Shown here piece by piece: positions 1 through 7,810 of a stretch of DNA of 64,000 bases (positions are counted from its first letter, which is position 1; each line of letters begins with the position of its first letter). The DNA is from Devosia sp. RR2S18 (GTDB taxonomy: Bacteria; Pseudomonadota; Alphaproteobacteria; Rhizobiales; Devosiaceae): NCBI RefSeq assembly GCF_030177755.1, contig NZ_CP126539.1, positions 830,001 through 894,000 of the forward strand. Direction: 5' to 3'. Under the pieces are notes generated by a model. The model saw nothing but the letters and a program-made list of their open reading frames with translations. It did not search any database and was not told where the DNA came from. A program made the translations under genes and the position numbers.

Positions 1-1
1 A

Positions 2-1189
2 GCGCTGATAGCGAGCATGGTCGGTGCGACCGTTATGACTCCGATCGCCTATGGCCAGGCGGCCCCCGCAATCACCGCAGCAGAGGCCTGTGAGGCTCTC
101 CTGACGCTGAACGAAGAGAACCGCAACGAGCTGCGCCCAGAGTGGATCGAGGAGTCGCAGGCTCTGATCGACGCTGGTGATGCCGAGCGTTGCCTCGTCT
201 ACTACGAAGAGGCTACAGCAGCACTGGGCAACACCGGTGAGGTCGATGCGACCGCAGCTGCCCGCATCGTCGTGACGCAGCCTGATCCCAATGTCAGCGT
301 TGACCAGGCCGCACCGCAGGTGTCCGTGACCAACCCTGAGCCAAGCGTTCGAGTGAACCAGGGTCAGCCGGAAATCATCGTCCGTCAGGCGCCGCCGAAC
401 GTGCTGGTGGAAGTGCCGCAGCCGATCATCACCATCGATCAGCCGCAGCCGCAGATCATCGTCCGTATGCCCGAGCCCGATATCGCTGTAACCAATCCGC
501 AGCCTCAGGTGGATGTCGTCCAGGCACAGCCGCAGGTTACGGTTGAGCAGCCCGAAGCACAGGTTGCCCTGACGGATCAGGCGACTTCGCCAGCCGAGGC
601 CACTATCGATGTGGATCAGGCCGCACCGCAGGTCTATCTGGAAGATAGCGGCGCCCCGCAGGTGGCGGTTGAGAGCGGCGAGCCCGTGATCTCCTATGAA
701 GCTGCCGAGCCGAACATTCAGGTCGAGCAGGTCGGCGAGCCGGAAATCCGCTTCAACCAGAGCGGTGAAGCCGACGTCCAGTTCGAGCAGGGTGCAGCTG
801 TCGAAGGCGGCGCCATGGCAACGGGTACTGCCGACACTGAAATGTATGCCGTTCTCCTCGTCCAGGAGGAAGTGGAAGCCGGTCAGATGATGCAGTACAA
901 TGCCAGCGACCTCGCCGGCCGCAACCTCACCACGGTCAGTGGTCAGGCACTCGGTAGCGTAGACCGCGTCGTTGACCAGGGCGGCACCTACTACGTCGTC
1001 GTGACCGATGGCAGCGCCTTCGGCATGCAGGGCGAAGCAGGCCTGCCGCTCGAGAACATCTCGGTTCAGAACGGTGAGCTGGTCTTCCGTGGTCTTACTG
1101 AGCAGCAGCTCGGTACGGTCACTGAGTTTGACCCAGCCGGTGCCCAGCCGCTTGGTGCTACCGACCGTGTCGAGATCGGCACGCTCTAA
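2..1189 (+). CDS. Exported PRC-barrel protein with proline-rich beta repeats (5' partial)
   Basis: The frame is open to the left edge. The first visible residues read like the hydrophobic part of a signal peptide ending near an AYGQA cleavage site, so the true start lies a few codons outside the window; the ATG at 17 is probably internal. After a short helical segment with two Cys, about residues 85-260 carry a roughly 10-residue repeat alternating a Q/N/P-rich turn with a V-x-V or I-x-V strand (QPQVTVEQP-like). A PRC-barrel-like domain fills the last ~110 residues (ASDLAGR, then LGSVDRVV). PRC barrels are small beta domains found in ribosome-maturation, photosynthetic and envelope proteins; the partner here is unknown. 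A strong hairpin terminator follows. Periplasmic or surface location is inferred from the signal peptide. Confidence 0.8.
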   Translation, partial: ALIASMVGATVMTPIAYGQAAPAITAAEACEALLTLNEENRNELRPEWIEESQALIDAGDAERCLVYYEEATAALGNTGEVDATAAARIVVTQPDPNVSVDQAAPQVSVTNPEPSVRVNQGQPEIIVRQAPPNVLVEVPQPIITIDQPQPQIIVRMPEPDIAVTNPQPQVDVVQAQPQVTVEQPEAQVALTDQATSPAEATIDVDQAAPQVYLEDSGAPQVAVESGEPVISYEAAEPNIQVEQVGEPEIRFNQSGEADVQFEQGAAVEGGAMATGTADTEMYAVLLVQEEVEAGQMMQYNASDLAGRNLTTVSGQALGSVDRVVDQGGTYYVVVTDGSAFGMQGEAGLPLENISVQNGELVFRGLTEQQLGTVTEFDPAGAQPLGATDRVEIGTL

Positions 1190-1213
1190 GCATCGAGTAG
1201 ATACATGAAATTG

Positions 1214-1241
1214 GCCCCGCGGCACCGCCGCGGGGCTTTTT
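1214..1241. terminator. Intrinsic terminator after the PRC-barrel gene
   Basis: GCCCCGCGG at 1214-1222 pairs with CCGCGGGGC at 1228-1236 around a 5-nt loop, followed by TTTTT at 1237-1241. It lies between convergent genes and may work in both directions, but the T-run favours the plus strand. Confidence 0.85.
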
Positions 1242-1246
1242 GTGCG

Positions 1247-2281
1247 TCAGCTGCGCCAGTGCAGCATGGGGGCACTGAGGGTTTGCAGCTGGTCAGGCGA
1301 CACCCCATCGATCCGCTTGAGAAGAAGATTGGTCAGTGCGCTGCCCGCAGCGAAGATGTCCTCGCCAATGCTGTCCATGGCCGGAAAGAGCGTCGGCAGG
1401 ATGCCCGAAGTCTGTTTGTAGATGATGCGAACATCCTTGCTCAGGGCGAGGCCCGCTTCCTGAAGACCGCTGGCGAGCGCAATCGTGCGCATTTCGTTGT
1501 CGCAGATGATCCCGTCGGGGAACTGCCCTGAAGCCCCCTGATCGAGGCCAAGTTGGCGCAATTCCGCATGGCTCTTGGCGGAGCCATCCAGAATGCTGGT
1601 CCTCACGCCTGCTGCTGCGGCCGCGCTCTCAAAGCTGGTTACGATGTTGCGGTAATTGGTGGTTCGGTCGTTGCCGATCACCAACATAAGGTTTTTTGCC
1701 CCTTGGCTAGCCAGCCGTTGCACCGCAGAGCTGGCGAAGATCTCCGAATGGAAATCGTGGAAAGGGTGGGGTGTGGCAAATTCAGTACGGCCATGGCTGA
1801 CAAACGGCAGGCCGGCCTCGATCAGCATTTGGACACGCGGATCAAGCGGAGCGGTGTGGGTCAGGATGACACCGTCGGCTGCACGATTGTCGAGGATGTA
1901 GCGTACGGTATCGGTCGAGACCTCGCGTTCGAATTCCGGGATGACTGTGAGATGGTAGCGCGTGCCCTTGATGGCGGCCCCGATACCCTGGATCATCTGG
2001 CGAGCGAAATCTATGGAGTTCTCGGCGCCATCGAGTACCAGCGCAATGACATTGGTTTTGCCGGTGCGCAGGCGCACCCCAGCACGATCGGGCACGTAGC
2101 CCAGCGCCTCGGCGGCAGCCTGAACCTTGTCGCGCGTCTCCTGCTTGAGCGAGGCGCCGCCGCGCAGCGACAGGGATACTGTCGACAGGCTGAGACCGGT
2201 CACCTCCGCCAGGGTGCGCAAAGTCACCCGCTTATTGCTGTCGGCTGGTCCCGCGGGGTTCGGCGTGGTCTTTTTGCTCAT
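1247..2281 (-). CDS. LacI-family transcriptional regulator
   Basis: A 344-residue repressor of usual family length. The N-terminal LacI helix-turn-helix plus hinge is seen at about residues 20-75 (TLAEVTGLSLSTVSLSLRGG, then ALGYVPD). The rest matches a periplasmic-binding-protein-like sugar-sensing domain, including a C-terminal DSIGEDIFAAGSALTNLLL segment. Proteins of this type bind a palindromic operator and release it when a sugar or sugar phosphate binds. No sugar operon adjoins it: a lytic transglycosylase gene lies upstream on the same strand and the PRC-barrel gene downstream in the opposite direction. The nearest sugar operon begins about 6.3 kb away, so its target cannot be told from position. 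Confidence 0.9.
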   Translation of the reverse strand: MSKKTTPNPAGPADSNKRVTLRTLAEVTGLSLSTVSLSLRGGASLKQETRDKVQAAAEALGYVPDRAGVRLRTGKTNVIALVLDGAENSIDFARQMIQGIGAAIKGTRYHLTVIPEFEREVSTDTVRYILDNRAADGVILTHTAPLDPRVQMLIEAGLPFVSHGRTEFATPHPFHDFHSEIFASSAVQRLASQGAKNLMLVIGNDRTTNYRNIVTSFESAAAAAGVRTSILDGSAKSHAELRQLGLDQGASGQFPDGIICDNEMRTIALASGLQEAGLALSKDVRIIYKQTSGILPTLFPAMDSIGEDIFAAGSALTNLLLKRIDGVSPDQLQTLSAPMLHWRS

Positions 2282-2357
2282 GCGCTCGCTGCTGGTGCTT
2301 GCGCCAATCTATAGCGCAGTCGCAGCAAACGGGAACCCGCCAATGCGGGCCGGTGCG

Positions 2358-3263
2358 CTAGGGCTCGTTTTTCTGTACGATGCAATTGCCACCGGCAGCA
2401 AGCAATTGGTCGCACAACGCAGCGGCCTTGCCGCGGCTTTGCCGCCCCACCATGGCGGAAAACCGGAGGCGATTGCCAAAATTAGGATTGCGCACGGTAA
2501 TGAGCATGAGTTGTTCGGTGCCCAGCACGCCGCCGAACTGCGCCTGGGCCTGATCAAAGCGGGCGCGGGCAAGGTCGGCGGATGCATTCTGGGCTATCAG
2601 CACGCCCCAGGGTTGCCATTGCGCCGGGCTCGTTGTGAGATCGGGCGCACGGACCGACTGAGCCATATCGAGGCAAGCGGCCTGGAAGTCGGTATTCCGG
2701 TCCAGCGTGTAGTCGACATCTCCTGGCGGATCGGCGAGCCATTGATCGACCGGATGCCCGGTAACGATCATCACATAGTTGCGGGTCTCGAGTGGCAGCG
2801 CGCCGCCGTCATTGGTCACATAGCGGCCAATGCGACCCTCGCCGCCATTATAAGCCGCGGCCGCAAGGCCGAGATTGCCAAATCTCTCTTCCAGAAAGTG
2901 CAAATACTCCGCCGAGCGTGCCAAGGCTTCGGCGGGATCGAACGGGTTGGCCAGGTTCCGCAGCCGCGCCGTGCTGGGAATGAACTGCGCGATGCCCTGG
3001 GCACCGGCAGGGCTCAACGCCGCAGGGTCAAAGCGGCTCTCCTGCCAAATGAGACGGGCGAAGAACCCTTCCGGCAGGCTCCAGTAGCGCGCATAGGTGG
3101 CGATCGCAGCGCAAACATCAGCGCGGTAATCGGCCTGCGTGATGCAAACCTGTTGGCCGCCCAATCCGTAACATGAGCTTGGGTCCGCGCTGTCCCCCTG
3201 CGCTCGAGCCGATCCGGGCAAGAGCAGGACTGCAAGCACCAGCAGCCAGCTAAGTGAGATCAT
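2358..3263 (-). CDS. Lytic murein transglycosylase with C-terminal SPOR-like domain
   Basis: An exported enzyme predicted to cleave peptidoglycan glycan strands with 1,6-anhydro product formation. The chosen ATG at 3263 gives a clean signal peptide (MISLSWLLVLAVLL, cleavage near SARA-QG); a longer frame to 3326 would put charged residues in front of it. The SLT domain follows: catalytic Glu in IWQESRFDPAALSPAGAQG, then AQFIPSTA and AAAYNGGEGRI. The last ~85 residues (WGVLIAQ through LCDQLLAAGGNCIV) resemble a SPOR peptidoglycan-binding domain with a Cys pair. Length about 301 residues. The LacI gene starts 76 bp downstream on the same strand, without an obvious strong terminator between them. 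Confidence 0.85.
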   Translation of the reverse strand: MISLSWLLVLAVLLLPGSARAQGDSADPSSCYGLGGQQVCITQADYRADVCAAIATYARYWSLPEGFFARLIWQESRFDPAALSPAGAQGIAQFIPSTARLRNLANPFDPAEALARSAEYLHFLEERFGNLGLAAAAYNGGEGRIGRYVTNDGGALPLETRNYVMIVTGHPVDQWLADPPGDVDYTLDRNTDFQAACLDMAQSVRAPDLTTSPAQWQPWGVLIAQNASADLARARFDQAQAQFGGVLGTEQLMLITVRNPNFGNRLRFSAMVGRQSRGKAAALCDQLLAAGGNCIVQKNEP

Positions 3264-3617
3264 TCGGATCACGAGCAGCTCAACTTTTTCATGTGCATCA
3301 GGGATTTGTATTGAATAACTCGCCACGGGGCAGTGATGTTCAATCAGCCGGGGCGGTTATTTCCGCGCCCGGCACAATCGAGCGTTTTTGCGGGCGATCC
3401 GAACTGCGGCCAAGCGCCGGAACTGAAGCGCTCAAGGCGCCGTTGGGATGCCCAAGGGCGCCACCAGAGCAAGCCACATTGGTGAGCACGGTGACAGGAA
3501 CAATCGCCCGTGGAGCAGGCGGTTGGTAAATTTGTATTTCGAATTCAGCGATCTCAAAGCAAGTGGGCAGGGAAGTAGTTCACGCGCCGTTTTGCCGAAT
3601 CTATTGGGGGCACACCG
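3264..3617. other. Divergent intergenic region, transglycosylase / AI-2E transporter
   Basis: 354 bp without a credible gene. It holds an EcfG-type promoter facing the AI-2E transporter (3419-3444). A second GGAAC at 3497 has no matching -10 element at the right distance. Nothing else recognisable was found. Confidence 0.6.
3419..3444 (+). promoter_or_regulatory. EcfG-type general stress promoter for the AI-2E transporter
   Basis: GGAAC at 3419-3423, 17 nt, then CGTT at 3441-3444: a full match to the alphaproteobacterial EcfG/RpoE2 consensus. It faces the gene starting at 3618, leaving a leader of about 165 nt. Confidence 0.6.
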
Positions 3618-4727
3618 ATGAGGCGGCCCAACCACCAAATAAAACGCATCACCTGGAGTGACGCTTTTCGCCTGGCAACTGCCTTTGCGGCGATCTGGAT
3701 CGCCTGCATGCTGGCCTGGCAGGTATCCTACGCGCTGCTGCTGGTGTTCGCGGCGGCCATCGTGGCGCTGATCTTCCGCAGCCTCGCCGACCTTTTGGAG
3801 CATCATACGCCGATCAGCATACCCTTTGCCCTGGCAATCACAGGCGTGGTCTGGGCCGTCGCCATCGGCGGGTTTGCCGTGCTGCTGGGCGCGCAGATCC
3901 TCGAGCAGTTTGGCAATTTCGCCGATCGCCTGCCCGACCTCATCGACAATCTGGGCGAACGGATCGGGATTGCCGACCTCCAAGGGGAACTGCTGGCGCG
4001 CGCGCAGGAGTTCCTCGAGGGTGCGGGCATTATGCAGTGGGTGGGTGATGGGGTTTTCAGCCTTGCTGGAGCCGGAGCAGCCATTCTGCTGGTGTTGGTG
4101 GCGGGAATATATCTGGCCATTGCTCCCGAGCCTTATCGGTCCGGCTTTCTCAAGCTCGTGCCGCCGAGCCGGCGCGAGCAGGCCGGCGATGCCGTGGATG
4201 CGACGACCCGGGCGCTGAAGCTCTGGTTGATTGGACAACTGGCCGTCATGGTGCTGGTGGGCGTAGCCACCGGCGCCGCGATGTTCGCCCTGGGCATGCC
4301 ATCGGCGCTCTCGCTGGGGCTGATTGCGGGGGTGCTCGAGTTCATTCCCTTTATCGGACCGGTCCTGGCGGCTGTTCCAGCCCTGCTGATCGCGCTGGGT
4401 GAGGGCGACCAGATGGTGTTTTGGGTTTTGGGGGCTTACGTGCTGATCCAGCAGCTAGAAGGCAGCATCATCGTGCCGCTGGTACAACGCCGCGCCGTCG
4501 ACTTGCCGCCAGCGCTCGGCCTTTTTTCCATACTGGCCTTTGGCATGCTGTTTGGGCCTGTCGGCGTTATCTTCGGCACCCCTCTGACCGTGGCTGCAAT
4601 GGTGCTGACGACCAAGCTCTATGTGCGCGATGGGCTCGACGAGGATGTGGCGCTTCCCGGCGAAGACGAAGACGAGGCGGAGCATGAGGACGCGGCGCTC
4701 GCCCAGGCGCCGCTCACCAAGGAGTAG
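3618..4727 (+). CDS. AI-2E family transporter (PF01594-type permease)
   Basis: A 369-residue inner-membrane protein with about eight hydrophobic segments. The family signature is present: an early pair of membrane helices (residues 15-55), a long amphipathic middle (residues 85-150), and a C-terminal GVLEFIPFIGPVLAAVPALLIAL block followed by an EGSIIVPLVQRRAVDLPPAL motif. Family members include the E. coli AI-2 exporter TqsA and Na+/H+ antiporter-like proteins, so the substrate is not assignable. The tail is strongly acidic (EDEDEAEHEDAAL). The upstream EcfG-type promoter suggests stress induction. Confidence 0.88.
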   Translation: MRRPNHQIKRITWSDAFRLATAFAAIWIACMLAWQVSYALLLVFAAAIVALIFRSLADLLEHHTPISIPFALAITGVVWAVAIGGFAVLLGAQILEQFGNFADRLPDLIDNLGERIGIADLQGELLARAQEFLEGAGIMQWVGDGVFSLAGAGAAILLVLVAGIYLAIAPEPYRSGFLKLVPPSRREQAGDAVDATTRALKLWLIGQLAVMVLVGVATGAAMFALGMPSALSLGLIAGVLEFIPFIGPVLAAVPALLIALGEGDQMVFWVLGAYVLIQQLEGSIIVPLVQRRAVDLPPALGLFSILAFGMLFGPVGVIFGTPLTVAAMVLTTKLYVRDGLDEDVALPGEDEDEAEHEDAALAQAPLTKE

Positions 4728-4804
4728 CGCCGCCGCCCTAGGGCGCGTGCACCAAAGATTCACGTTCCTGTTGGCCTATTAAGGGAAACCCGCGCGAGTT
4801 TTCC

Positions 4805-6187
4805 ATGCCCGTCAAGCCGCCAGATCAGGTTCATCTCTCCGAATTGCTCGGCGCGATGAGCTATGCGCTGGACCTGACGGAAGGCCAACCGGTCGGCCAC
4901 AGCGTGCGGGCCACCTGGATCGGGCTGCAGCTGGGGCGGGCGCTTGATCTCTCCGAGAGAGAGCTGTGGGAGCTCTACTACACTGTCATGCTCAAGGATT
5001 TGGGCTGCTCGAGCAATGCCGCACGCATTTGCGAGCTCTACCTCTCCGATGATTTGAGCTTCAAGCGCGATTTCAAGACCATGGGCGACAGCCTGCCTCA
5101 GGTGCTGAGCTTCGTTTTTTCGCATACTGGGCTCGGGGCTGGGCTGGCGGAGCGCCTCCGCGCCACGTTCAACATTCTTAAGAATGGTGGCGTGATCGTC
5201 GATGACCTGATCCGCACACGGTGTCATCGCGGCGCTGCCATCGCGGCGCACCTCCGCTTTCCCGTGGGCGTAAGCGATGGCATTCACGCGCTGGACGAGC
5301 ATTGGGATGGAAAGGGACGGCCCGATCAGTTGGCCGGCTTGCAGATCCCAATTTATGCGCGCATTGCACTGCTGGCGCAGGTGGTCGATGTGTTCCACAC
5401 TTCCTCGGGCCCCGAAGCAACTTTGGCCGAAGTGCAACAGCGTTCCGGGACATGGTTCGATCCGGACGTAGTCCGGGTTTTTCAGGGGCTTGCTACCGAC
5501 ACGTTCTGGAAAGACCTGGCCGCTCCTGGCCTTGAACAGCGCCTGATCGAGCAGGAGCCGCCGCATTCCCAACCAATCGATGACGATTATCTCGACGACA
5601 TCGCCCGCGCCTTTGCGCAGATCGTCGACTCGAAGAGCCCCTTCACCTCCGGACATTCCGAGCGGGTGGCTGTCTATGCCGACCTGATCGCCGGGGAGTA
5701 CGGGCTGTCCCTCGAGCGGCGGCGCTGGCTGCAACGTGGGGCGCTTCTGCACGACATCGGCAAGCTGGGCGTCTCCAACTCTATTCTGGACAAGAACGGC
5801 AAGCTTGCCGAGAGTGAGTGGCAGGAGGTTCGCCGCCATCCAGAGCTCTCCGAGGAGATCCTGCGGCGCGTCCCGGTGTTCAAGGATCTGGCGCATATCG
5901 GAGGCGGCCACCACGAGCGGCTCGATGGGCGCGGCTATCCGCGGGGACTTGCCGGCGCTGATATTCCCCTGGAGACCCGGATCGTTTCGGTGGCAGATGT
6001 GTTCGACGCGCTGACAGCAGATCGGCCTTACCGTGCGGCCATGACTTCAGGTGCTGCGCTGGACATCATGCGGGCCGATCTGGATACCGCCTTCGATCCG
6101 GCGTGCCTTGCGGCGCTGGAGCGCGCACTGGCAAAGCTGGAGGACGGCGAGGCTACGGCCGATCCATTCGAAAGGCTGGCGAGTTGA
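4805..6187 (+). CDS. Tandem HD-GYP domain protein (cyclic-di-GMP phosphodiesterase candidate)
   Basis: A 460-residue cytoplasmic protein made of two HD-type halves. The C-terminal half (about residues 265-440) has intact HD-GYP features: GHSERVAVYA, LLHDIGKLGVSN, HHERLDGRGYPRGL and a downstream DVFDALTADRPYR. These fit hydrolysis of cyclic-di-GMP to pGpG or GMP. The N-terminal half (about 20-235) aligns by eye (GHSVRATWIG; DEHWDGKGRP) but has LKDLG in place of LHDIG, so the metal-binding His of the HD pair is lost; it may be a regulatory or dimerisation copy. No transmembrane or receiver domain was seen. It starts 78 bp after the AI-2E gene. Confidence 0.88.
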   Translation: MPVKPPDQVHLSELLGAMSYALDLTEGQPVGHSVRATWIGLQLGRALDLSERELWELYYTVMLKDLGCSSNAARICELYLSDDLSFKRDFKTMGDSLPQVLSFVFSHTGLGAGLAERLRATFNILKNGGVIVDDLIRTRCHRGAAIAAHLRFPVGVSDGIHALDEHWDGKGRPDQLAGLQIPIYARIALLAQVVDVFHTSSGPEATLAEVQQRSGTWFDPDVVRVFQGLATDTFWKDLAAPGLEQRLIEQEPPHSQPIDDDYLDDIARAFAQIVDSKSPFTSGHSERVAVYADLIAGEYGLSLERRRWLQRGALLHDIGKLGVSNSILDKNGKLAESEWQEVRRHPELSEEILRRVPVFKDLAHIGGGHHERLDGRGYPRGLAGADIPLETRIVSVADVFDALTADRPYRAAMTSGAALDIMRADLDTAFDPACLAALERALAKLEDGEATADPFERLAS

Positions 6188-6239
6188 ACCGGTGGCATGC
6201 CGGACCCAAGGGTCCTGCGAAGTTGTGATCTACTTGCCC

Positions 6240-6264
6240 GGAACTGGGTTCACCTCCCAACGTT
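6240..6264 (+). promoter_or_regulatory. EcfG-type promoter for the DUF6894 gene
   Basis: GGAAC 6240-6244, 16 nt, CGTT 6261-6264. It points to the GTG at 6317, giving a leader of roughly 45 nt. Confidence 0.65.
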
Positions 6265-6316
6265 CGCATCTCGCGCGGACGGACTGGAGCTGCGCAGAGC
6301 TTTAGGAGTTTCGATC

Positions 6317-6574
6317 GTGCCTCGGTACTTTTTTAATTTGCGCAGCCAAGAGGGCCTCGAAATCGATATCGAGGGCATGAAGCTGGAGTCGCTGCATGCG
6401 GCGCTGGATGAAGCCAGCTACGCTGCAGAGGCGGCTATCGCACTTTCGCCTGACGCTGTTGCGGGGTGCTTTGAGATCGAGGACGAGGGGCGCGTGGTCG
6501 TCGCGCGGGTACCCTATGCGGCAGAGCCTTACACCGGCGAAGAAGCCGAGGCGCCTAAGGGCGAAGCGCTGTAG
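6317..6574 (+). CDS. Small DUF6894-like protein
   Basis: 85 residues from a GTG start. The GTG is chosen because AGGAG (6304-6308) sits 8 nt upstream and the resulting N-terminus (PRYFFNLRSQEG) matches the start of DUF6894 proteins. A longer ATG frame from 6197 would run through the promoter. The family is small and soluble, with a conserved PRYFF/PRYYF beginning and a helical middle (LHAALDEASYAAEAAIAL); its function is unknown. It has an EcfG-type promoter. A related copy is at 23993. Confidence 0.75.
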   Translation: MPRYFFNLRSQEGLEIDIEGMKLESLHAALDEASYAAEAAIALSPDAVAGCFEIEDEGRVVVARVPYAAEPYTGEEAEAPKGEAL

Positions 6575-6594
6575 CGAGATCCCAGCGGGGCCGG

Positions 6595-6620
6595 GGAACT
6601 CTGTGGTTCCGATCAACATT
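6595..6620 (+). promoter_or_regulatory. Possible degenerate EcfG-type promoter for the SPW-repeat gene
   Basis: GGAAC 6595-6599 and, after 17 nt, CATT instead of CGTT (6617-6620). Position before the gene at 6655 is right, but the -10 element is one base off consensus. Confidence 0.3.
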
Positions 6621-6654
6621 CCTTGTGTTCTTGGTCGAACATGAGGGTTTAGCA

Positions 6655-7041
6655 ATGATCAATACACGGACGCATGGTGTTATCGACTACGTGATGGGCG
6701 CCGCGCTCATCATCGTACCCTTTCTCTTTGACTTCGGCGCTCTCAGCGCGGCGGCATTCTGGACGCCAGTGCTGCTGGGCGTGGTGGTGCTGATCACCAG
6801 CCTCATCACCAAATATGAGCTCAGCGTCGCCAAGGTGATCCCGATGCCGATCCATATCGGTGCCGACGTCCTGGTCGGTGTCGTGCTGGCAGTCTCGCCC
6901 TGGCTCTTCGGCTTTGCGGAAGTGATGTGGTTGCCACATCTTGTTCTAGGCATCGCCGAAATCGGCATTGCGCTCCTGTCTCAGAAGCACTCCCCCTATG
7001 ATGAGGCGGGTGGGGGCACAGTTCACACCGCGAACCGCTAA
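6655..7041 (+). CDS. SPW-repeat small membrane protein
   Basis: 128 residues, four predicted membrane segments. It has the SPW-repeat pattern: an HGVIDYVMG opening and an SPWLFGF motif near residue 91, with the corresponding first-repeat position degenerate (VPFLFDF). Start at 6655 is preferred over the in-frame ATG at 6625 because MINTRTHG is the family's normal beginning. The function is unknown. A terminator follows at 7057. Confidence 0.8.
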   Translation: MINTRTHGVIDYVMGAALIIVPFLFDFGALSAAAFWTPVLLGVVVLITSLITKYELSVAKVIPMPIHIGADVLVGVVLAVSPWLFGFAEVMWLPHLVLGIAEIGIALLSQKHSPYDEAGGGTVHTANR

Positions 7042-7056
7042 GCTGCCAGACTGAAG

Positions 7057-7091
7057 AACACCCCGTCCTTATGATGGGGTGTTGCCTTTTT
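7057..7091 (+). terminator. Intrinsic terminator after the SPW-repeat gene
   Basis: AACACCCC 7057-7064 pairs with GGGGTGTT 7076-7083 across an 11-nt loop, followed by GCC and TTTTT at 7087-7091. Confidence 0.8.
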
Positions 7092-7542
7092 GGGCGGCTG
7101 TTGGCCCCGTAGGGCTGAGAAATAGTTCCCATCGGCCGGTTCATGGATGCTCTTCCTCAGCAACATGGATCGGTGTCGGGGGAGTTACGTTTGAGGAGCC
7201 TAACTCTGGTGGAGGCTCCGATGTTGTTTACGATGTTGGCTGTAGGCGGCTTGGTGGTCGCAACCATGCTCATTCTGGTCGACGGCGATCCGGGATGACT
7301 CACAAGCGGAGTGAGTGGGTTCGCCCCCGCACCCTGCCAGTCGATCAACTTGCCGCTGAGGCGGGTCAGGACGTCTTGTGGCACCAACCGCCTATGACAC
7401 TAAGGCGGCAAGTGCGTAGCCCAAGACAGCGTCGCCTCGATGTCTCAATCGGCTGAGGCTTGCCTTTCCGCGCATTTTCCAGAGCAGTTGGCGACACCAT
7501 TGCCCGGCGCGTGCGTTTCGTCAGAGAGACATGGAGATGAGC
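7092..7542. other. Gene-poor stretch with one candidate micropeptide gene
   Basis: About 450 bp between the terminator at 7057 and the small gene at 7543. It contains the 25-codon candidate at 7221 and a 6-bp inverted repeat CCGCCT/AGGCGG (7388-7393 and 7403-7408) without a T-run. Nothing else recognisable. Confidence 0.5.
7221..7298 (+). CDS. Candidate 25-residue single-span membrane peptide
   Basis: An ATG frame of 25 codons (MLFTMLAVGG..., ending DGDPG) with GGAGG at 7211-7215, 5 nt before the ATG. Residues 1-20 are continuously hydrophobic and could span the membrane once, leaving a short acidic tail. A GGAGCC/GGCTCC inverted repeat (7195-7200 with 7214-7219) overlaps the ribosome-binding site and could mask it. 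No family is recognised. The good ribosome-binding site and clean hydrophobic composition are the only support. Confidence 0.35.
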   Translation: MLFTMLAVGGLVVATMLILVDGDPG

Positions 7543-7707
7543 ATGACCAGCAAGCAACAGGACGACGCGAAGCGGCAAACCAAAACGGGCGAGGATCGTA
7601 GCCCGGCACGCGAAAAGGACCGGGGGCGCGACACCACCGACCAGCAGGATCTGCCCGGAGCAGAAGGCCCGCGCGGGGCCGGCGCCAACGAAGATACCTA
7701 CGACTAA
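7543..7707 (+). CDS. Small charged, probably disordered protein
   Basis: 54 residues from the ATG at 7543, with GGAG at 7533-7536; in-frame ATGs at 7531 and 7537 are alternatives. The sequence is almost free of hydrophobic residues and rich in D, E, K, R, Q and G (TSKQQDDAKRQTKTGED, then GAGANEDTYD), ending with tandem TAA stops. No fold or family is recognised; such hydrophilic peptides are common near stress genes in this order. It lies about 100 bp before the exported protein at 7811 and might share its transcript. Confidence 0.5.
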   Translation: MTSKQQDDAKRQTKTGEDRSPAREKDRGRDTTDQQDLPGAEGPRGAGANEDTYD

Positions 7708-7810
7708 TAAGCCCGGTTCTTCCAACCCTATCCAAGGATAAACCAGCAACGGGCCGCCCCGCGAACCGTTGTGACCCCACACCAACGGGGATAACTCCAA
7801 GGAGTGAAAC

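Noticed and set aside
3497..3522. Second GGAAC box before the AI-2E gene
   Set aside because: No CGTT at 16-17 nt; only a GGTT at 19 nt.
3432..4238. A 268-codon minus-strand frame across the AI-2E gene
   Set aside because: Antisense shadow without family features.
4760..5914. A 384-codon minus-strand frame over the HD-GYP gene
   Set aside because: Antisense shadow with no recognisable motif; the plus-strand gene has clear catalytic motifs.
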